Positions 1 through 9,100 of a DNA stretch of 20,677 nucleotides are shown in pieces. The DNA is taken from NCBI GenBank assembly GCA_903854175.1, contig CAINVQ010000166.1, positions 1-20,677 of the forward strand, read 5' to 3'. The notes below the pieces were generated by a model, which was not told the origin of the DNA, searched no databases, and worked only from the letters and a program-made list of their open reading frames with translations. Every line of letters starts with the position of its first letter. Position 1 is the stretch's first letter. The DNA is from an uncultured Actinomycetes bacterium (lineage in GTDB: Bacteria > Actinomycetota > Acidimicrobiia > Acidimicrobiales > RAAP-2). The position numbers were made by a program, and so were the translations under genes.

Positions 1-393
1 AACTGGTTTATTCATGTTTTTAAAGTGAAATGGCTTATAGAGCAGTCCAATAAGTAATTGACTCGCAACACCAATAACTATGAATTTTGCATCTGATGTT
101 TTTAGTCTGAAAATGCTTCTAGGAAGAGATAGGCCACCCGACACTGCTGCGAATACGACTGTTCCCATAAAGCCGCACCAGAGTCCAATAAGACCACACA
201 GAGTGAACCAGTAAGGGGCCTTATCGACCTTTGTAAGAGCGCTGATGCCTCCTGGAAAGTGAAGAGAACTGCTGAGGATGCTGGCGAAGACTGTTGCCAA
301 CACCTCTCCACCTAGGAAGCCCACGAGGCATGCAACCAGAATCGTGATGGTGCGAGGTTTGCCGTTATTTTCCTTTAATGGCCTGGTACTCAT
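1..393 (-). CDS. CPBP-type (CAAX protease-like) integral membrane protein, N-terminal part, cut by window edge
   Basis: The frame is open from ATG at 393 to the left edge, giving 131 codons without a stop; the rest lies outside the window. The protein starts MSTRPLKENNGKPRT. Hydrophobic segments follow at about residues 15-38, 60-82 and 102-120, with the stretch LIGLWCGFMGTVVF near residues 68-81. This resembles the N-terminal half of actinobacterial CPBP-family (Abi/CAAX) intramembrane glutamic endopeptidases, where a 'GLWxG' helix is followed by a short cytoplasmic loop and another helix. The catalytic EExxxR helix would lie downstream and cannot be seen, so the family call is inference from topology and pattern. 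The gene is divergent from ftsH. A TAGCGT box sits 8 nt before the ATG and no Shine-Dalgarno sequence is present, so the mRNA may be leaderless or nearly so. Confidence 0.72.
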   Translation of the reverse strand, partial: MSTRPLKENNGKPRTITILVACLVGFLGGEVLATVFASILSSSLHFPGGISALTKVDKAPYWFTLCGLIGLWCGFMGTVVFAAVSGGLSLPRSIFRLKTSDAKFIVIGVASQLLIGLLYKPFHFKNMNKPV

Positions 394-401
394 ATGTCAT
401 A

Positions 402-407
402 ACGCTA
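402..407 (-). promoter_or_regulatory. Possible -10 box (TAGCGT) for the CPBP-like gene
   Basis: On the minus strand TAGCGT lies 8 nt upstream of the ATG at 393. It fits the actinobacterial -10 consensus TANNNT, and at that spacing transcription would begin at or next to the start codon. No -35 resembling TTGACA was found at 16-18 bp. Confidence 0.35.
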
Positions 408-457
408 ACAAGTTTGGAGTTATGCACAGGGCCAAATTGATTGTCACAATTGACCTC

Positions 458-463
458 TAGATT
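458..463 (+). promoter_or_regulatory. Possible -10 box (TAGATT) for leaderless ftsH
   Basis: TAGATT ends 7 nt before the GTG at 471, which would put the transcription start on the start codon. A weak -35-like TTGATT lies at 437-442, with a short 15-bp spacer. This arrangement argues that the real ftsH start is GTG 471 rather than the in-frame TTG codons at 441, 450 and 462, none of which has a Shine-Dalgarno sequence. Confidence 0.45.
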
Positions 464-470
464 GGTAGAC

Positions 471-2456
471 GTGACTACACCTGAAAAAGAAAAAACTGGC
501 CTCTCCAAGCTCATGCCTGGAGGCAAGAAGCCAGTAACCCCAGAATCACGTCGACGTTTCATCACCATTGCCCTGGTGATCTTTATTCTGGGCATCCTGA
601 TCATTCCATCGTTCTTTTCAAATAAGCACATCAAGACAATTAATTACTCGGCACTTATTCGTGAAGCTCGCCACGCTGGGGTTATTTCAGCGAACATTAA
701 TAACACCAATGGTGTAATCACTGGTCAACTAACGAACGGAACCAACTACACCACAAACGGTCCAATTCCAGTTCTGACTACTGAAATTGAAACACTTCGC
801 ACCAACAATGTTTCCGTTGTGTTCGTAAATAACAATGGATTCCTTTCAACCTTCGCGCCCTACCTAATTTGGATCATCATTTTTGGTGGCTTTATGTTCT
901 TTGCAAGCCGCCAGGCCAAGGGGCAGATGAACGGGATGATGTCCGTTGGCAAGTCCAAGGCAAAGCAATTTAATAAAGATCTCCCCTCAACAACGTTCGC
1001 CGACGTTGCTGGATACCAAGGCGTGAAGCAAGAAATCAGCGAAGTAGTTGAGTTTCTAAAGTTCCCAGATCGCTACAAAGCTATTGGCGCATTAATTCCA
1101 AAGGGCATCTTGCTTGTTGGTCCTCCAGGAACTGGAAAGACAATGCTTGCTCGAGCAGTAGCTGGCGAAGCAGGAGTTCCATTCTTCTCAGTTTCAGGAT
1201 CAGACTTCATGGAAATGTTCGTCGGTGTTGGTGCATCACGTGTTCGTGACTTGTTCTCAACGGCGCGTAAAGCTGCTCCAGCAATTATTTTCGTCGACGA
1301 AATCGACTCCATTGGCCGCAAACGTGGTGCTGGAGTTGGTGGTGGACACGATGAACGTGAGCAGACTCTTAACCAGATGCTGAGCGAGATGGACGGCTTT
1401 GATCCGACTGTGGGCATTGTTGTCATGGCCGCGACCAACCGACCAGATGTACTTGACCCAGCGCTACTTCGCCCTGGACGCTTTGACCGCCAGATTGTTG
1501 TGCCACTACCCGACCTCGATGAGCGACTTCCAATCTTGCAGGTGCACTCAAAAGATAAGCCACTTGATGCATCAGTTGACCTTTCAATGGTTGCGCGCGG
1601 GACACCAGGAATGAGCGGCGCTGACCTAGCGAACCTCGTTAACGAGTCGGCACTACACGCTGTCCGTCGTGATTCAAAAACAATCAATATGAACGACTTT
1701 GAGTCAGCACGTGACCGAGTTCTTATGGGTGCCCAGCGAGACTCAATGGTGCTGCAAGATGACGAGCGCGAGCGCATTGCATTCCACGAAAGTGGCCACG
1801 CGCTACTTGCGTACGTTCTAGAAAAAACTGACCCACTGCACAAAATCACGATTATCCCCCGTGGAATGGCACTGGGTGTCACAATGACACTTCCTGAAGA
1901 AGACCGCCACATTATGGGTCGAGGCCACCTGGAAGATTCACTTTGTATGCGCATGGGTGGACGAGTTGCTGAATTGCTTGTTTACGGTGATCTATCTACT
2001 GGTGCCGCAGACGACCTTCAGCGAAATACTGAGCTCGCTCGTCGAATGGTTACCGAGTGGGGAATGTCGAAAGAAATTGGGCCAATGGCCTGGGGCGGAC
2101 ACCAGCAGGTATTCCTTGGAGATGGACTCATGTCTACAAAGGACTACTCAGAGCACACCGCTGAAATTGTTGATGACGAAGTAGAGAGAATTCTTCGCGA
2201 ACAAGAAGCTCGCGCAATTGAAGTGCTCACACTTCACCGACGTGGCCTTGAAGCACTGACACGATCGCTTCTGGAGCACGAGACTATTGATGGTGATACT
2301 GCTGCGAAACTTATTGATGAAGCCCACGGAGAGCCTGTATGGCCTGGTGGAACCAAGACTGTGAGTGCTCTTAGCGCTCCAGTGAAGGCTGAAACTTCAG
2401 AAGCAGCTCCTGCACCATCAACTACTTGGCAGCCACCGACGCTACCTGCTGTTTAA
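471..2456 (+). CDS. ftsH: ATP-dependent zinc metalloprotease FtsH
   Basis: Membrane-anchored AAA+ protease that extracts and degrades misfolded or short-lived membrane and cytosolic proteins. Counting from GTG 471 (661 residues): a first membrane helix near 30-50, an extracytoplasmic domain, and a second helix near 132-150 ([14 protein letters not shown]). The Walker A motif GPPGTGKT is at 217-224, followed by Walker B IIFVDEID and the second region of homology ([19 protein letters not shown]). The zinc site HESGH is at 439-443, and a later STGAADDLQ stretch supplies the third metal ligand. A proline- and alanine-rich tail ends the protein. Length and domain order are normal for FtsH. The second residue after the zinc-site glutamate region is Ser-Gly (HESGH) rather than the commoner HEAGH, which fits HEXXH. 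The in-frame TTG at 441 would add 10 residues. The 3' end overlaps the convergent DUF5719 gene by 15 bases. Confidence 0.97.
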   Translation: MTTPEKEKTGLSKLMPGGKKPVTPESRRRFITIALVIFILGILIIPSFFSNKHIKTINYSALIREARHAGVISANINNTNGVITGQLTNGTNYTTNGPIPVLTTEIETLRTNNVSVVFVNNNGFLSTFAPYLIWIIIFGGFMFFASRQAKGQMNGMMSVGKSKAKQFNKDLPSTTFADVAGYQGVKQEISEVVEFLKFPDRYKAIGALIPKGILLVGPPGTGKTMLARAVAGEAGVPFFSVSGSDFMEMFVGVGASRVRDLFSTARKAAPAIIFVDEIDSIGRKRGAGVGGGHDEREQTLNQMLSEMDGFDPTVGIVVMAATNRPDVLDPALLRPGRFDRQIVVPLPDLDERLPILQVHSKDKPLDASVDLSMVARGTPGMSGADLANLVNESALHAVRRDSKTINMNDFESARDRVLMGAQRDSMVLQDDERERIAFHESGHALLAYVLEKTDPLHKITIIPRGMALGVTMTLPEEDRHIMGRGHLEDSLCMRMGGRVAELLVYGDLSTGAADDLQRNTELARRMVTEWGMSKEIGPMAWGGHQQVFLGDGLMSTKDYSEHTAEIVDDEVERILREQEARAIEVLTLHRRGLEALTRSLLEHETIDGDTAAKLIDEAHGEPVWPGGTKTVSALSAPVKAETSEAAPAPSTTWQPPTLPAV

Positions 2457-3755
2457 AGCGCTCAGCAGATTAACTCCTGCTGGAGTTGTTTGCAGTGCAA
2501 CGGTTGCCAGAAGAACGCTCTTTGGCGCCGTAATAAATTCACCAGTAGCTATATGTTGCAACTTCACTTGCACCGTTTCGCCAGCCTTAATATGAAACTT
2601 TGAGGTCGAGCTCTTTACGCCTTGACTTGGTAATGAAGAAATGGAGACAGTCACACTCTGCTTCGATGTATTTGTTACTCGAGCAGTTTCAATTGCTGTT
2701 CCGTTGAAATTAGCGAACAGTAGTGATGATGACGGGTTCCCAAGAGCGCTAAGGGAAGTCCCCTTGGATGTTCCAAGTACGAGAGTTGTAAGTATCGGGT
2801 CACTGGAAGAAGAGCTTACGAATGCGTATCCATTTGCTGGAATTGCAGTGTTTGGTGTAATCGTTATTTCACCACTGCTGTAAGGCAACACTGTGAGCGA
2901 TTGTGCAGGAACGTTATATGGAGGAAGGCTTACCTTCACCGTTACTGAAATTGTTTTTGATCCGGGGTTCGCATATCGAAGTTGCGCCTTGGCGCCATTT
3001 TCGGTTGTTACGAGAGGGAACAGACTCTGTTTACTGAGCTGGCTCTGTCCCGAGTAGTACGAAACCGTATTTCCCGATTGTTGAATACCAATTATGTCGA
3101 GTGACCCGCGTAGGACCTTTACGCGGACGCCAATATTGCTGGTATTTACTAGTTGCGTTCCAAGGTTCAATACAAATAATTGGTGGGCATTGACTGAAAG
3201 CCCCTGAAACGCTGCAGGAGCATTGAACCCTTTGTCTGAGTACGTGGAAACATTGAACACTGCAGCTGTTGCAGTTGGATTGTAAATACTCAAGTCTCCT
3301 GTTGAGCCAACAGTTGTATCAAAACCTGCTCCGAACCAAGACTGGGCGCCAATTGAGCTGCAAGCACTTTGGAGCCCGTTGGATCCAACAACTGCTGCGA
3401 CAACTCCTCCACCATTTACCTGTGCAGCGACCGCGAATACTTTGCCTTTTCCAACAGAACTCAAGTTCCATGTGCTGTTGCCCGAAATCTTGGTGCTTTC
3501 ACTGCCGCTTTGTCCAGTGTCAGTTGTCCAGGAGAGAGAAATTTTATGCGACGTAGACGTTGTATTCAAAAATGTAACGCTGCTCGAAGTGAGTCCTGAG
3601 CAGTAGAGAGCAGCTGACTCAGAGTTTGAAGCAACGAGGAGCCCTGAAGATAGCTTCGAAGGATTAGACGTACCGAGAAATGTACTTAGCGCAGCCGTAA
3701 TCACAAGGGCAGTCACCATTACAGCTGTCAATGGCAGTCGACGTAGGTTATTCAT
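2442..3755 (-). CDS. Secreted DUF5719-like protein, partner of the large glycosyltransferase
   Basis: A 437-residue protein with an N-terminal hydrophobic helix (about residues 10-27 after MNNLRRLP) that reads as an uncleaved signal anchor or signal peptide. The remainder is Ser/Thr/Val-rich, beta-type extracytoplasmic sequence with no recognisable catalytic motif. Actinobacterial DUF5719 proteins commonly sit directly downstream of a giant GT2/membrane glycosyltransferase, exactly as here. The function is not known; a role in exporting or assembling an envelope glycan is inferred from context only. ATG 3755 is preferred because GAGG lies 9 nt upstream within GTGAGGCAACGGAGA. An in-frame GTG at 3770 would add 5 residues but lacks a ribosome binding site. 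The start overlaps the upstream gene's stop by 8 bases, so translational coupling is likely. Convergent with and overlapping the ftsH end. Confidence 0.8.
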   Translation of the reverse strand: MNNLRRLPLTAVMVTALVITAALSTFLGTSNPSKLSSGLLVASNSESAALYCSGLTSSSVTFLNTTSTSHKISLSWTTDTGQSGSESTKISGNSTWNLSSVGKGKVFAVAAQVNGGGVVAAVVGSNGLQSACSSIGAQSWFGAGFDTTVGSTGDLSIYNPTATAAVFNVSTYSDKGFNAPAAFQGLSVNAHQLFVLNLGTQLVNTSNIGVRVKVLRGSLDIIGIQQSGNTVSYYSGQSQLSKQSLFPLVTTENGAKAQLRYANPGSKTISVTVKVSLPPYNVPAQSLTVLPYSSGEITITPNTAIPANGYAFVSSSSSDPILTTLVLGTSKGTSLSALGNPSSSLLFANFNGTAIETARVTNTSKQSVTVSISSLPSQGVKSSTSKFHIKAGETVQVKLQHIATGEFITAPKSVLLATVALQTTPAGVNLLSALNSR

Positions 3756-6700
3756 TCTCCGTTGCCTCACTCACTGGAACAACCACTCGACGGTTTCTCT
3801 TGTTGAATAGCCACTCGGCACGGTGTACCCAGCCAAATCCAAGCCATACAAATAACCAGAGACCCAGTGTGAACAATGCAAGGAGACCGTTTAGCGGGAA
3901 CTGGTGCAGAACAACTTGCACTGTCTCATTTCCATGTACGGATCCAATTGCATATTTCGGCGCCCAACCATCTGCAATTGATCTGGCCACAGGTTTTCCG
4001 CTCAAATTAAGTGCGAAGGCACCCGCTGGGGCCAGACCCGCAACAACGTGGGCATCATTTGCCGCCGGCATTTTTAAATGTCCTTCAGAGCCAATAGTTG
4101 CGAGTACCGGAACAGGACTTGTTCCGGTACTGCTGGCGTGAATGAGCCCGGCAAATAAGGAATTGCCAAACACCGAGACTGAACTTGTTTGTAGAACAAG
4201 TGACAAGTCTGTCTGCATGTTGAGTGCAGTTCGAAGCGTTTGAGGAACAGGTCGAAGTGGAACTGTTTGCACCCCGGCGAGCTCGGGTGATGACGCGTTC
4301 ATTACAACAATTGTTGAAATCCCGGCGGTCGAGAGAAGCGACCCAAGTCGAACAGTGCGACCCTCAAGCGCTAATTGAATATCGTTTAGAAGAACATCAC
4401 TTGTACCTGAATTCGGTGGCGAGAACAGAGTTGAGCCAGTAGGTAGGCCGTTCATTGTGGTCGCCGCCACAAGTCCTGGGGCAACGGACCATCCAGCGAT
4501 TGGCAGAACTGTTGGATCACCGAGCCAAAGGACTCTGTACTCACCACTGTTAATTGGGGCAAGAGAACTGAGCGACTGCGCGACACTATTCATTGGTAAA
4601 TCAAAACGTCCACTCGCTGAGCTCAACAAAAATGGCACAGTACTCACTGTCAACATTGAGACTAGGAATCCTGCAGAAATTTGTCGCCATCCAAATCCAA
4701 CTTGTCGAAGGTCATTCTCAAGTGCACTAACACCAATACCAATTAGCAGAGCCACCATTGCCATGTAGAGCGCGAGAAGAACGTCAACGTCTGGTGCGAA
4801 AGGCCCCATCCAGTTATGTGACGAAAGGCTGGCAAGTACTAGCGCCAACGTTGCGATTACGGCAGCCTTGCTTGCAATGCTTCGTCTAATACCTTGACAG
4901 ATCAACCAACTAAGTAGCGCGCCAAGTGGCAGCAACCACGCCGCCCATGAAGTTCCAAAATTCCCATCGGCGCCTCGTATGAGTCCACCAAAAGATGGAA
5001 CGGACCATGTTCCACGTGATGTTCCAAATATTTCAAGAGCTCGTCGACCGGAAAAGAATACGTTGATTGTGAGTGGCAGAAGGAAAATCGCTACTGTGCC
5101 AATTATTGAGCCAAGCATTCTCCATGGATGAACTCGTGATGCATTTTCATCGCTCTCAAAGAATCTTGCAATCACAACTCCGCCAACAATTACACCAACA
5201 AGAATCAAGGTCGCAGGAGCCATGGCACTCACGAGAGCAATGATCATCACAAGAATTGTTCGTTGACCAGCTTCAGTATTACGCCATCCCTGAAGTCCGA
5301 AATGCACCGGCGCTGTATAAGCGCCATCTCTAAATGTTGGGATTGCTAGAAGTTCAAAAATTCGACGAACAATAAACGGCAGTGCCGCAACGGTGAGAAG
5401 GATGTCGATTCGCCCTTGGCTCACCATGTTGAGCCCAAGCGGCATTGCTAGGTAGGCAATTGAAGCAATCACACGAGCACGATTCGAAACTCGATTCTTT
5501 AGGAGTCGCGCAATACCAATGGAGCCAATAGGAATTGAAAAGACAAGAGCTAATCGAGGGAGGATTCCCATTCGACCAAAAACAAAAGAACCCGCAAACC
5601 CGAGAACGCCATATCCCGGCATGCCAGGTGTGCCCGTTCCAAGCCCGTTCGGAGACCATGAGGCAAAGAAGTGACGCCACGTAGACCACCAAGAATCGAG
5701 TGGAGCAAGTCGACCTACTAGTGGCAGCGGCATCACCGCAAGGTTTCTAGTTCCAATAAACCAGAAAACCACGACGAGAGCTATCACGGTTGCTTGAGCG
5801 CGAAATGAAGTGAGGATACGGCTCGCCCTTCGACGAAGTGAAATCTCATCACTTTCAGGTATCTCATCAAACTCTTCACTCTCAGAAAAAGCTGCGCCGA
5901 AGCCCACTCCAGAACTTTCTGAGACGCCTATCACCTCAGGGATGCTTTCTGCTTGTGGAAGTACTCCTCGAGCTCTGTCTAGACCTTCTCGTAGAAGGGT
6001 TGTTGTGAACCGCTTCAAACGACTCGCTCCCCCTACTTGAAGACGACGCAGCTCACTGTCAGATAGCACTTGCATTTGTCCACGAAGACGGCGGCGCTCT
6101 CTGATTCGCTTGCGATTATTAAATAGCCACAGCCATGAACTAACGACAGCTCCGGCACGATCAGTATCGCCACTTACCAGTGAGAGCAAAAATTCGAAGA
6201 GATCCATTATCGCCAGCACAGGAAGCGTCATGATTGTTGTGACTCGCCCCCAACCAGTCGCTACAACCATAAGTTGATGTCTACGTTGTAGGTCTTGGCG
6301 ACTTCTGCGTCTAGTTCCAACAGCACTGACAATTCGCTCACCAGTGGCGATTGTTTCTCGGTGAGCTACCTTTGCGCTCGGGGCCACCACCACGCGGGCA
6401 CCAGCAACTTGTGCTCTCCAGCAAAGGTCAAGGTCTTCGCCAAGAACTGGAATGAGCGGGTCGAAGCCTCGAAGTGTTGTGAAAAGGTCACAACGCACAA
6501 GTGTTACCCCACCTGGGGCGACGAAAACATCTCGCTCTAAGTCTTGTTGACCGTGGTCAATTTCACCTTCATCGACTCGCTCTTGGACAACGCCGTAACG
6601 ATCAGCGGTCTGTCCAACGTGCAACAGCACCATTGGGTCTTCGTACTGAACAACCTTCGGTGTAACGATTCCAGCGTTTGTTCTAAATGCCGATTCAACC

Positions 6701-7014
6701 ATCATTTGAACAGCATTGGTTTCTAAACGAACATCGTCATGGCAAAAAAGGAAGAAGGCGCCACCATCAATCATGAGGGCTGCTTCATTGCAAGCTGCAC
6801 CGAAGCCCTTATTCTCGTCGAGGGTGCGAACGAATGCCTTTGGGGCAACAGCGGCGACTCTTTCAGAGACGTTGTCGTGTTCCCCGTTCGCTATAACGAG
6901 CAGGCTTAATTCCTCGTAGTCCTGAGCGGCCAGTGAAGCCAAAGTGACTTCAAGACCTGGTCCAGGACCAGTGGTAACGACGACGGCAACAACGGCCGGA
7001 GCACGAGATTCCAT
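3748..7014 (-). CDS. Giant glycosyltransferase: GT2 domain fused to a polytopic membrane region and an extracytoplasmic domain
   Basis: 1088 residues. Residues 1-240 are a cytoplasmic GT2 domain: nucleotide-sugar-binding start VAVVVTTGPGPG, KGFGAACN at 69-76, the metal-binding HDDV at 92-95, and the acceptor-side GEDLDLCWR at 192-200. A hydrophobic segment follows at 260-280, then an Arg-rich stretch near 301-312 and an acidic linker (about 378-391). From about 405 to 800 come roughly nine or ten membrane helices. A first large outer loop (about 438-465: PLDSWW, WSPNGLGTGTPG) looks like the Asp-containing loop of GT-C enzymes, which is inference. Residues 800-1040 are a soluble, probably extracytoplasmic domain, and a last helix (about 1043-1062) ends in a basic tail. 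It probably transfers sugars from nucleotide and lipid donors during envelope polysaccharide assembly. It heads its own promoter region and is followed by DUF5719 with overlap. Confidence 0.88.
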   Translation of the reverse strand: MESRAPAVVAVVVTTGPGPGLEVTLASLAAQDYEELSLLVIANGEHDNVSERVAAVAPKAFVRTLDENKGFGAACNEAALMIDGGAFFLFCHDDVRLETNAVQMMVESAFRTNAGIVTPKVVQYEDPMVLLHVGQTADRYGVVQERVDEGEIDHGQQDLERDVFVAPGGVTLVRCDLFTTLRGFDPLIPVLGEDLDLCWRAQVAGARVVVAPSAKVAHRETIATGERIVSAVGTRRRSRQDLQRRHQLMVVATGWGRVTTIMTLPVLAIMDLFEFLLSLVSGDTDRAGAVVSSWLWLFNNRKRIRERRRLRGQMQVLSDSELRRLQVGGASRLKRFTTTLLREGLDRARGVLPQAESIPEVIGVSESSGVGFGAAFSESEEFDEIPESDEISLRRRASRILTSFRAQATVIALVVVFWFIGTRNLAVMPLPLVGRLAPLDSWWSTWRHFFASWSPNGLGTGTPGMPGYGVLGFAGSFVFGRMGILPRLALVFSIPIGSIGIARLLKNRVSNRARVIASIAYLAMPLGLNMVSQGRIDILLTVAALPFIVRRIFELLAIPTFRDGAYTAPVHFGLQGWRNTEAGQRTILVMIIALVSAMAPATLILVGVIVGGVVIARFFESDENASRVHPWRMLGSIIGTVAIFLLPLTINVFFSGRRALEIFGTSRGTWSVPSFGGLIRGADGNFGTSWAAWLLPLGALLSWLICQGIRRSIASKAAVIATLALVLASLSSHNWMGPFAPDVDVLLALYMAMVALLIGIGVSALENDLRQVGFGWRQISAGFLVSMLTVSTVPFLLSSASGRFDLPMNSVAQSLSSLAPINSGEYRVLWLGDPTVLPIAGWSVAPGLVAATTMNGLPTGSTLFSPPNSGTSDVLLNDIQLALEGRTVRLGSLLSTAGISTIVVMNASSPELAGVQTVPLRPVPQTLRTALNMQTDLSLVLQTSSVSVFGNSLFAGLIHASSTGTSPVPVLATIGSEGHLKMPAANDAHVVAGLAPAGAFALNLSGKPVARSIADGWAPKYAIGSVHGNETVQVVLHQFPLNGLLALFTLGLWLFVWLGFGWVHRAEWLFNKRNRRVVVPVSEATENE

Positions 7015-7023
7015 CAGATAACA

Positions 7024-7052
7024 AGGCTAGTTCGATTGCGCAGAAAAATCAG
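7024..7052 (-). promoter_or_regulatory. Possible promoter of the giant glycosyltransferase (TAGCCT, CTGATT)
   Basis: On the minus strand a TAGCCT -10 box (7029-7024) lies 9 nt before ATG 7014. A weak -35-like CTGATT (7052-7047) is separated from it by exactly 17 bp. No Shine-Dalgarno sequence is seen, so the leader would be 0-3 nt. The 76-base gap 7015-7090 contains nothing else that I can identify and no clear terminator for the upstream reductase gene. Confidence 0.4.
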
Positions 7053-7090
7053 TCGCCTAAACGCTGTAAATCCAATGTTCTAAAGAAAAC

Positions 7091-7990
7091 TTATGAATTT
7101 TTAGCAGAATTACTTCGAAGATCAGTTATTACGTCTCCGAGAGATGATTCCAAACTAATAGTCGGTTTCCAATTAGTTGCTGCATGGATTTTTTTATAAC
7201 TTCCACGCATCACTGGAATTTCAATTGGGCGAAGTAGCGACTGGTCAACTACAAGCTTTACGTCGGGAGCGAGAATTGAAACAAGTTGTTCGCCAATGGC
7301 TTGAATTGAAACATCATTGCCAGATGCAATGTTGTACACCTCGCCGCTCTTTCCATGTTGCATTAATGACCGGTAGGCCTTAACCACATCACGCACATCG
7401 CAGAAATCTCGTCTTGTAGAGAGATCGCCAACTGAAATTGAAGCGTCACCATTAGAAGCCGCAGCTAGTAGTCGTGAAACGAGTGCTGGAATCACAAACT
7501 GTGCTGACTGCCCAGGTCCAATGTGGTTAAACGGACGAGCAATTACAACTTCTTGTGATGTAGACACGTCTTGGCAAAGCTGTTCAGCTGCAAGCTTGCT
7601 CTTTGAATACGGGTTTGCTGGTGCTGCGAGTCGAGATTCTTCAAGTGGTAAATCACTTTGCTTGACGATCCCGTATACATCTGCGGTACTCACGAATAAA
7701 ACCTTGGCAGGGTGAGCAAGCATCTTGGCACTGGTCAAAATATTTCTAGTGCCCTCAACGTTTACTCTGTTGAACTCTTCAGGATTATCCCAAGAGTCAC
7801 CCACGTGGGTAAGTGCGGCGAGATGGTAAATGGCATCAGGTTCGAAGCTTTGAATTACTGGCGAGATACTTTGAAGATTTGTAACGTCACATTCGAGGTC
7901 AAGACTTAGAACTTCATCACCATGGAGTTCGAGATGTTCGCGTAGGTGTCTTCCTACGAATCCTTTTGCTCCAGTAATTACTGCTCTCAT
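7091..7990 (-). CDS. rmd: NAD(P)-dependent epimerase/reductase, likely GDP-4-dehydro-6-deoxy-D-mannose reductase
   Basis: 299 residues, the normal length for an extended short-chain dehydrogenase. The Rossmann motif GAKGFVG is at 7-13 and a catalytic Ser/Thr is in STADVYG (101-107). The active-site pair Y128-K132 is in YSKSK, with a downstream RPFNHIGPGQ stretch typical of GDP-sugar enzymes. The C-terminal part (YNIASG, then LLRPIEIPVMRGSYKKIHAATNW in substance) resembles RMD enzymes, which reduce the product of GDP-mannose 4,6-dehydratase to GDP-D-rhamnose. A related NDP-sugar epimerase is the main alternative. No dehydratase (gmd) is in the window. The ATG begins on the base after the TAA of the upstream glycosyltransferase, so the two are co-translated. 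The guanylyltransferase at 12641-13666 can supply the GDP-mannose precursor. Confidence 0.82.
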   Translation of the reverse strand: MRAVITGAKGFVGRHLREHLELHGDEVLSLDLECDVTNLQSISPVIQSFEPDAIYHLAALTHVGDSWDNPEEFNRVNVEGTRNILTSAKMLAHPAKVLFVSTADVYGIVKQSDLPLEESRLAAPANPYSKSKLAAEQLCQDVSTSQEVVIARPFNHIGPGQSAQFVIPALVSRLLAAASNGDASISVGDLSTRRDFCDVRDVVKAYRSLMQHGKSGEVYNIASGNDVSIQAIGEQLVSILAPDVKLVVDQSLLRPIEIPVMRGSYKKIHAATNWKPTISLESSLGDVITDLRSNSAKNS

Positions 7991-9100
7991 TTAGATTGCC
8001 TGTTCGTAGGCTTTGAGGTGTTGCTGCAATGAGCGATCCCACGTATATGTTTCGGCGTGCTGGCGTGCCGCTGCTGAACGCTGAGCTCTAAGTGCATCGT
8101 TGCAATTAATAATTTCACTTAGTGATGAAGCAAGTGCAGTGCTGTCACCAATGGCTGAAAGCACAGCAGCAGAGCCAGAGATTTCAGCCATCACGGTATT
8201 AGAGCTCGTTGCAACTAGCGCACCGCACGCCAACGCTTCGAGCACCGGCAGACCAAATCCTTCACCCCTCGACGGATAGACAACTGCTCGTGCTTGGCGA
8301 AGAAGTGCCGGTAATACTTCATCATCTACGAAGCCGAGCAGCCTGATTCGTGACGCCGCTGGGTGGGTAGCAATTTGTCCTTGAATGTCATTTAGCCCCC
8401 AGCCAGATTGTCCAGCGAGCCAGAGTTCGATCTCTGAGTCATCGCTCGAAAGTGCAGCAAAGGACTTCAGCAAAACGTCAATCCCCTTGCGTGGTTCCAG
8501 CGTTCCCACAAAAAGCACATAAGGGACGTTGCGTTGTAGTGAGTGCTTCATAAAGAGATCTTCATCATTATGCGCATCAGTACTAAAGCGAACGAGGTCT
8601 ACTCCATGGGGAGCAACGACAACCGGGGCATGTCCCGGAAGGAATTCTTCAATTTGTCGCGCGGTGAAATCGCTGACACTCAGTAGTACTTTGGCATTTT
8701 TAGCGGAATACGAAATAGCTCGTCGAAAGAATGCAACCTTAGATTTTTCGTGCCATTCAGGATTTGTGAAGAACGTCAAGTCATGAATTGTCACCACGCT
8801 CGGGGTGGCTCCGCCGTGAGGCATGGTGTAGTGAGGTCCATGCCAAACATCAGCATTCTTTGCTGGCCCACTTGAACCAAGCAGTAGCGCCTCATAAGCA
8901 AGTCGTTGAACACGATTGTCTGGAACAACTGGTGAAATCATTGCTGAAGAGATCTTTGACCAGCGCTGCGCATCACTGCGTCTAGTAACGAGAGTGGTTT
9001 CGACGCTTAGAAGTGGTAACCGTCGAGCAACCTCGGCGATATAGCGTCCAGCGCCAGCAATATTCTTAGGAACTGATGAAACGTCGAGCGCTACTCTCAT
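7991..9100 (-). CDS. GT4-type glycosyltransferase (family 1/4 GT-B fold)
   Basis: 369 residues from ATG 9100, which overlaps the upstream stop as ATGA. A longer frame to 9139 exists, but the protein beginning MRVALDVSSVPKN matches the usual GT-B opening. The N-terminal acceptor domain contains IAGAGRY at 14-20 and VVTIHDLTFF at 102-111. The C-terminal donor domain starts around FVGTLEPRKG (197-206) and holds the E-x7-E motif E280-GFGLPVL-E288, which binds the nucleotide sugar. The enzyme would retain configuration and use a nucleotide sugar such as GDP-mannose or GDP-rhamnose. The donor is inferred from the adjacent rmd-like gene. It sits in the middle of a tightly coupled four-gene minus-strand unit: hydrolase, two glycosyltransferases, reductase. 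Confidence 0.9.
   Translation of the reverse strand: MRVALDVSSVPKNIAGAGRYIAEVARRLPLLSVETTLVTRRSDAQRWSKISSAMISPVVPDNRVQRLAYEALLLGSSGPAKNADVWHGPHYTMPHGGATPSVVTIHDLTFFTNPEWHEKSKVAFFRRAISYSAKNAKVLLSVSDFTARQIEEFLPGHAPVVVAPHGVDLVRFSTDAHNDEDLFMKHSLQRNVPYVLFVGTLEPRKGIDVLLKSFAALSSDDSEIELWLAGQSGWGLNDIQGQIATHPAASRIRLLGFVDDEVLPALLRQARAVVYPSRGEGFGLPVLEALACGALVATSSNTVMAEISGSAAVLSAIGDSTALASSLSEIINCNDALRAQRSAAARQHAETYTWDRSLQQHLKAYEQAI

Noticed and set aside
102..311. A 69-codon minus-strand frame near the left edge
   Set aside because: It overlaps the CPBP-like gene on the same strand in another frame. That gene's frame is open across the whole 393 bases and gives hydrophobic helices, whereas this one gives no coherent protein.
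441..470. TTG start codons at 441, 450 and 462 for ftsH
   Set aside because: They lie upstream of, or overlap, the TAGATT box and have no ribosome binding site. The protein from GTG 471 has a normal FtsH N-terminus.
1073..1954. A 293-codon open frame antisense to ftsH
   Set aside because: Its product is Ser/Arg/Pro-rich with no recognisable domain, and it lies wholly opposite the AAA+ and protease domains of ftsH. It is a codon-bias shadow.
5354..5692. A 112-codon cysteine/tryptophan-rich frame inside the giant glycosyltransferase
   Set aside because: It is on the same strand but in a different frame, inside the membrane region of a well-supported gene; its odd composition is what a shifted frame of hydrophobic codons gives.
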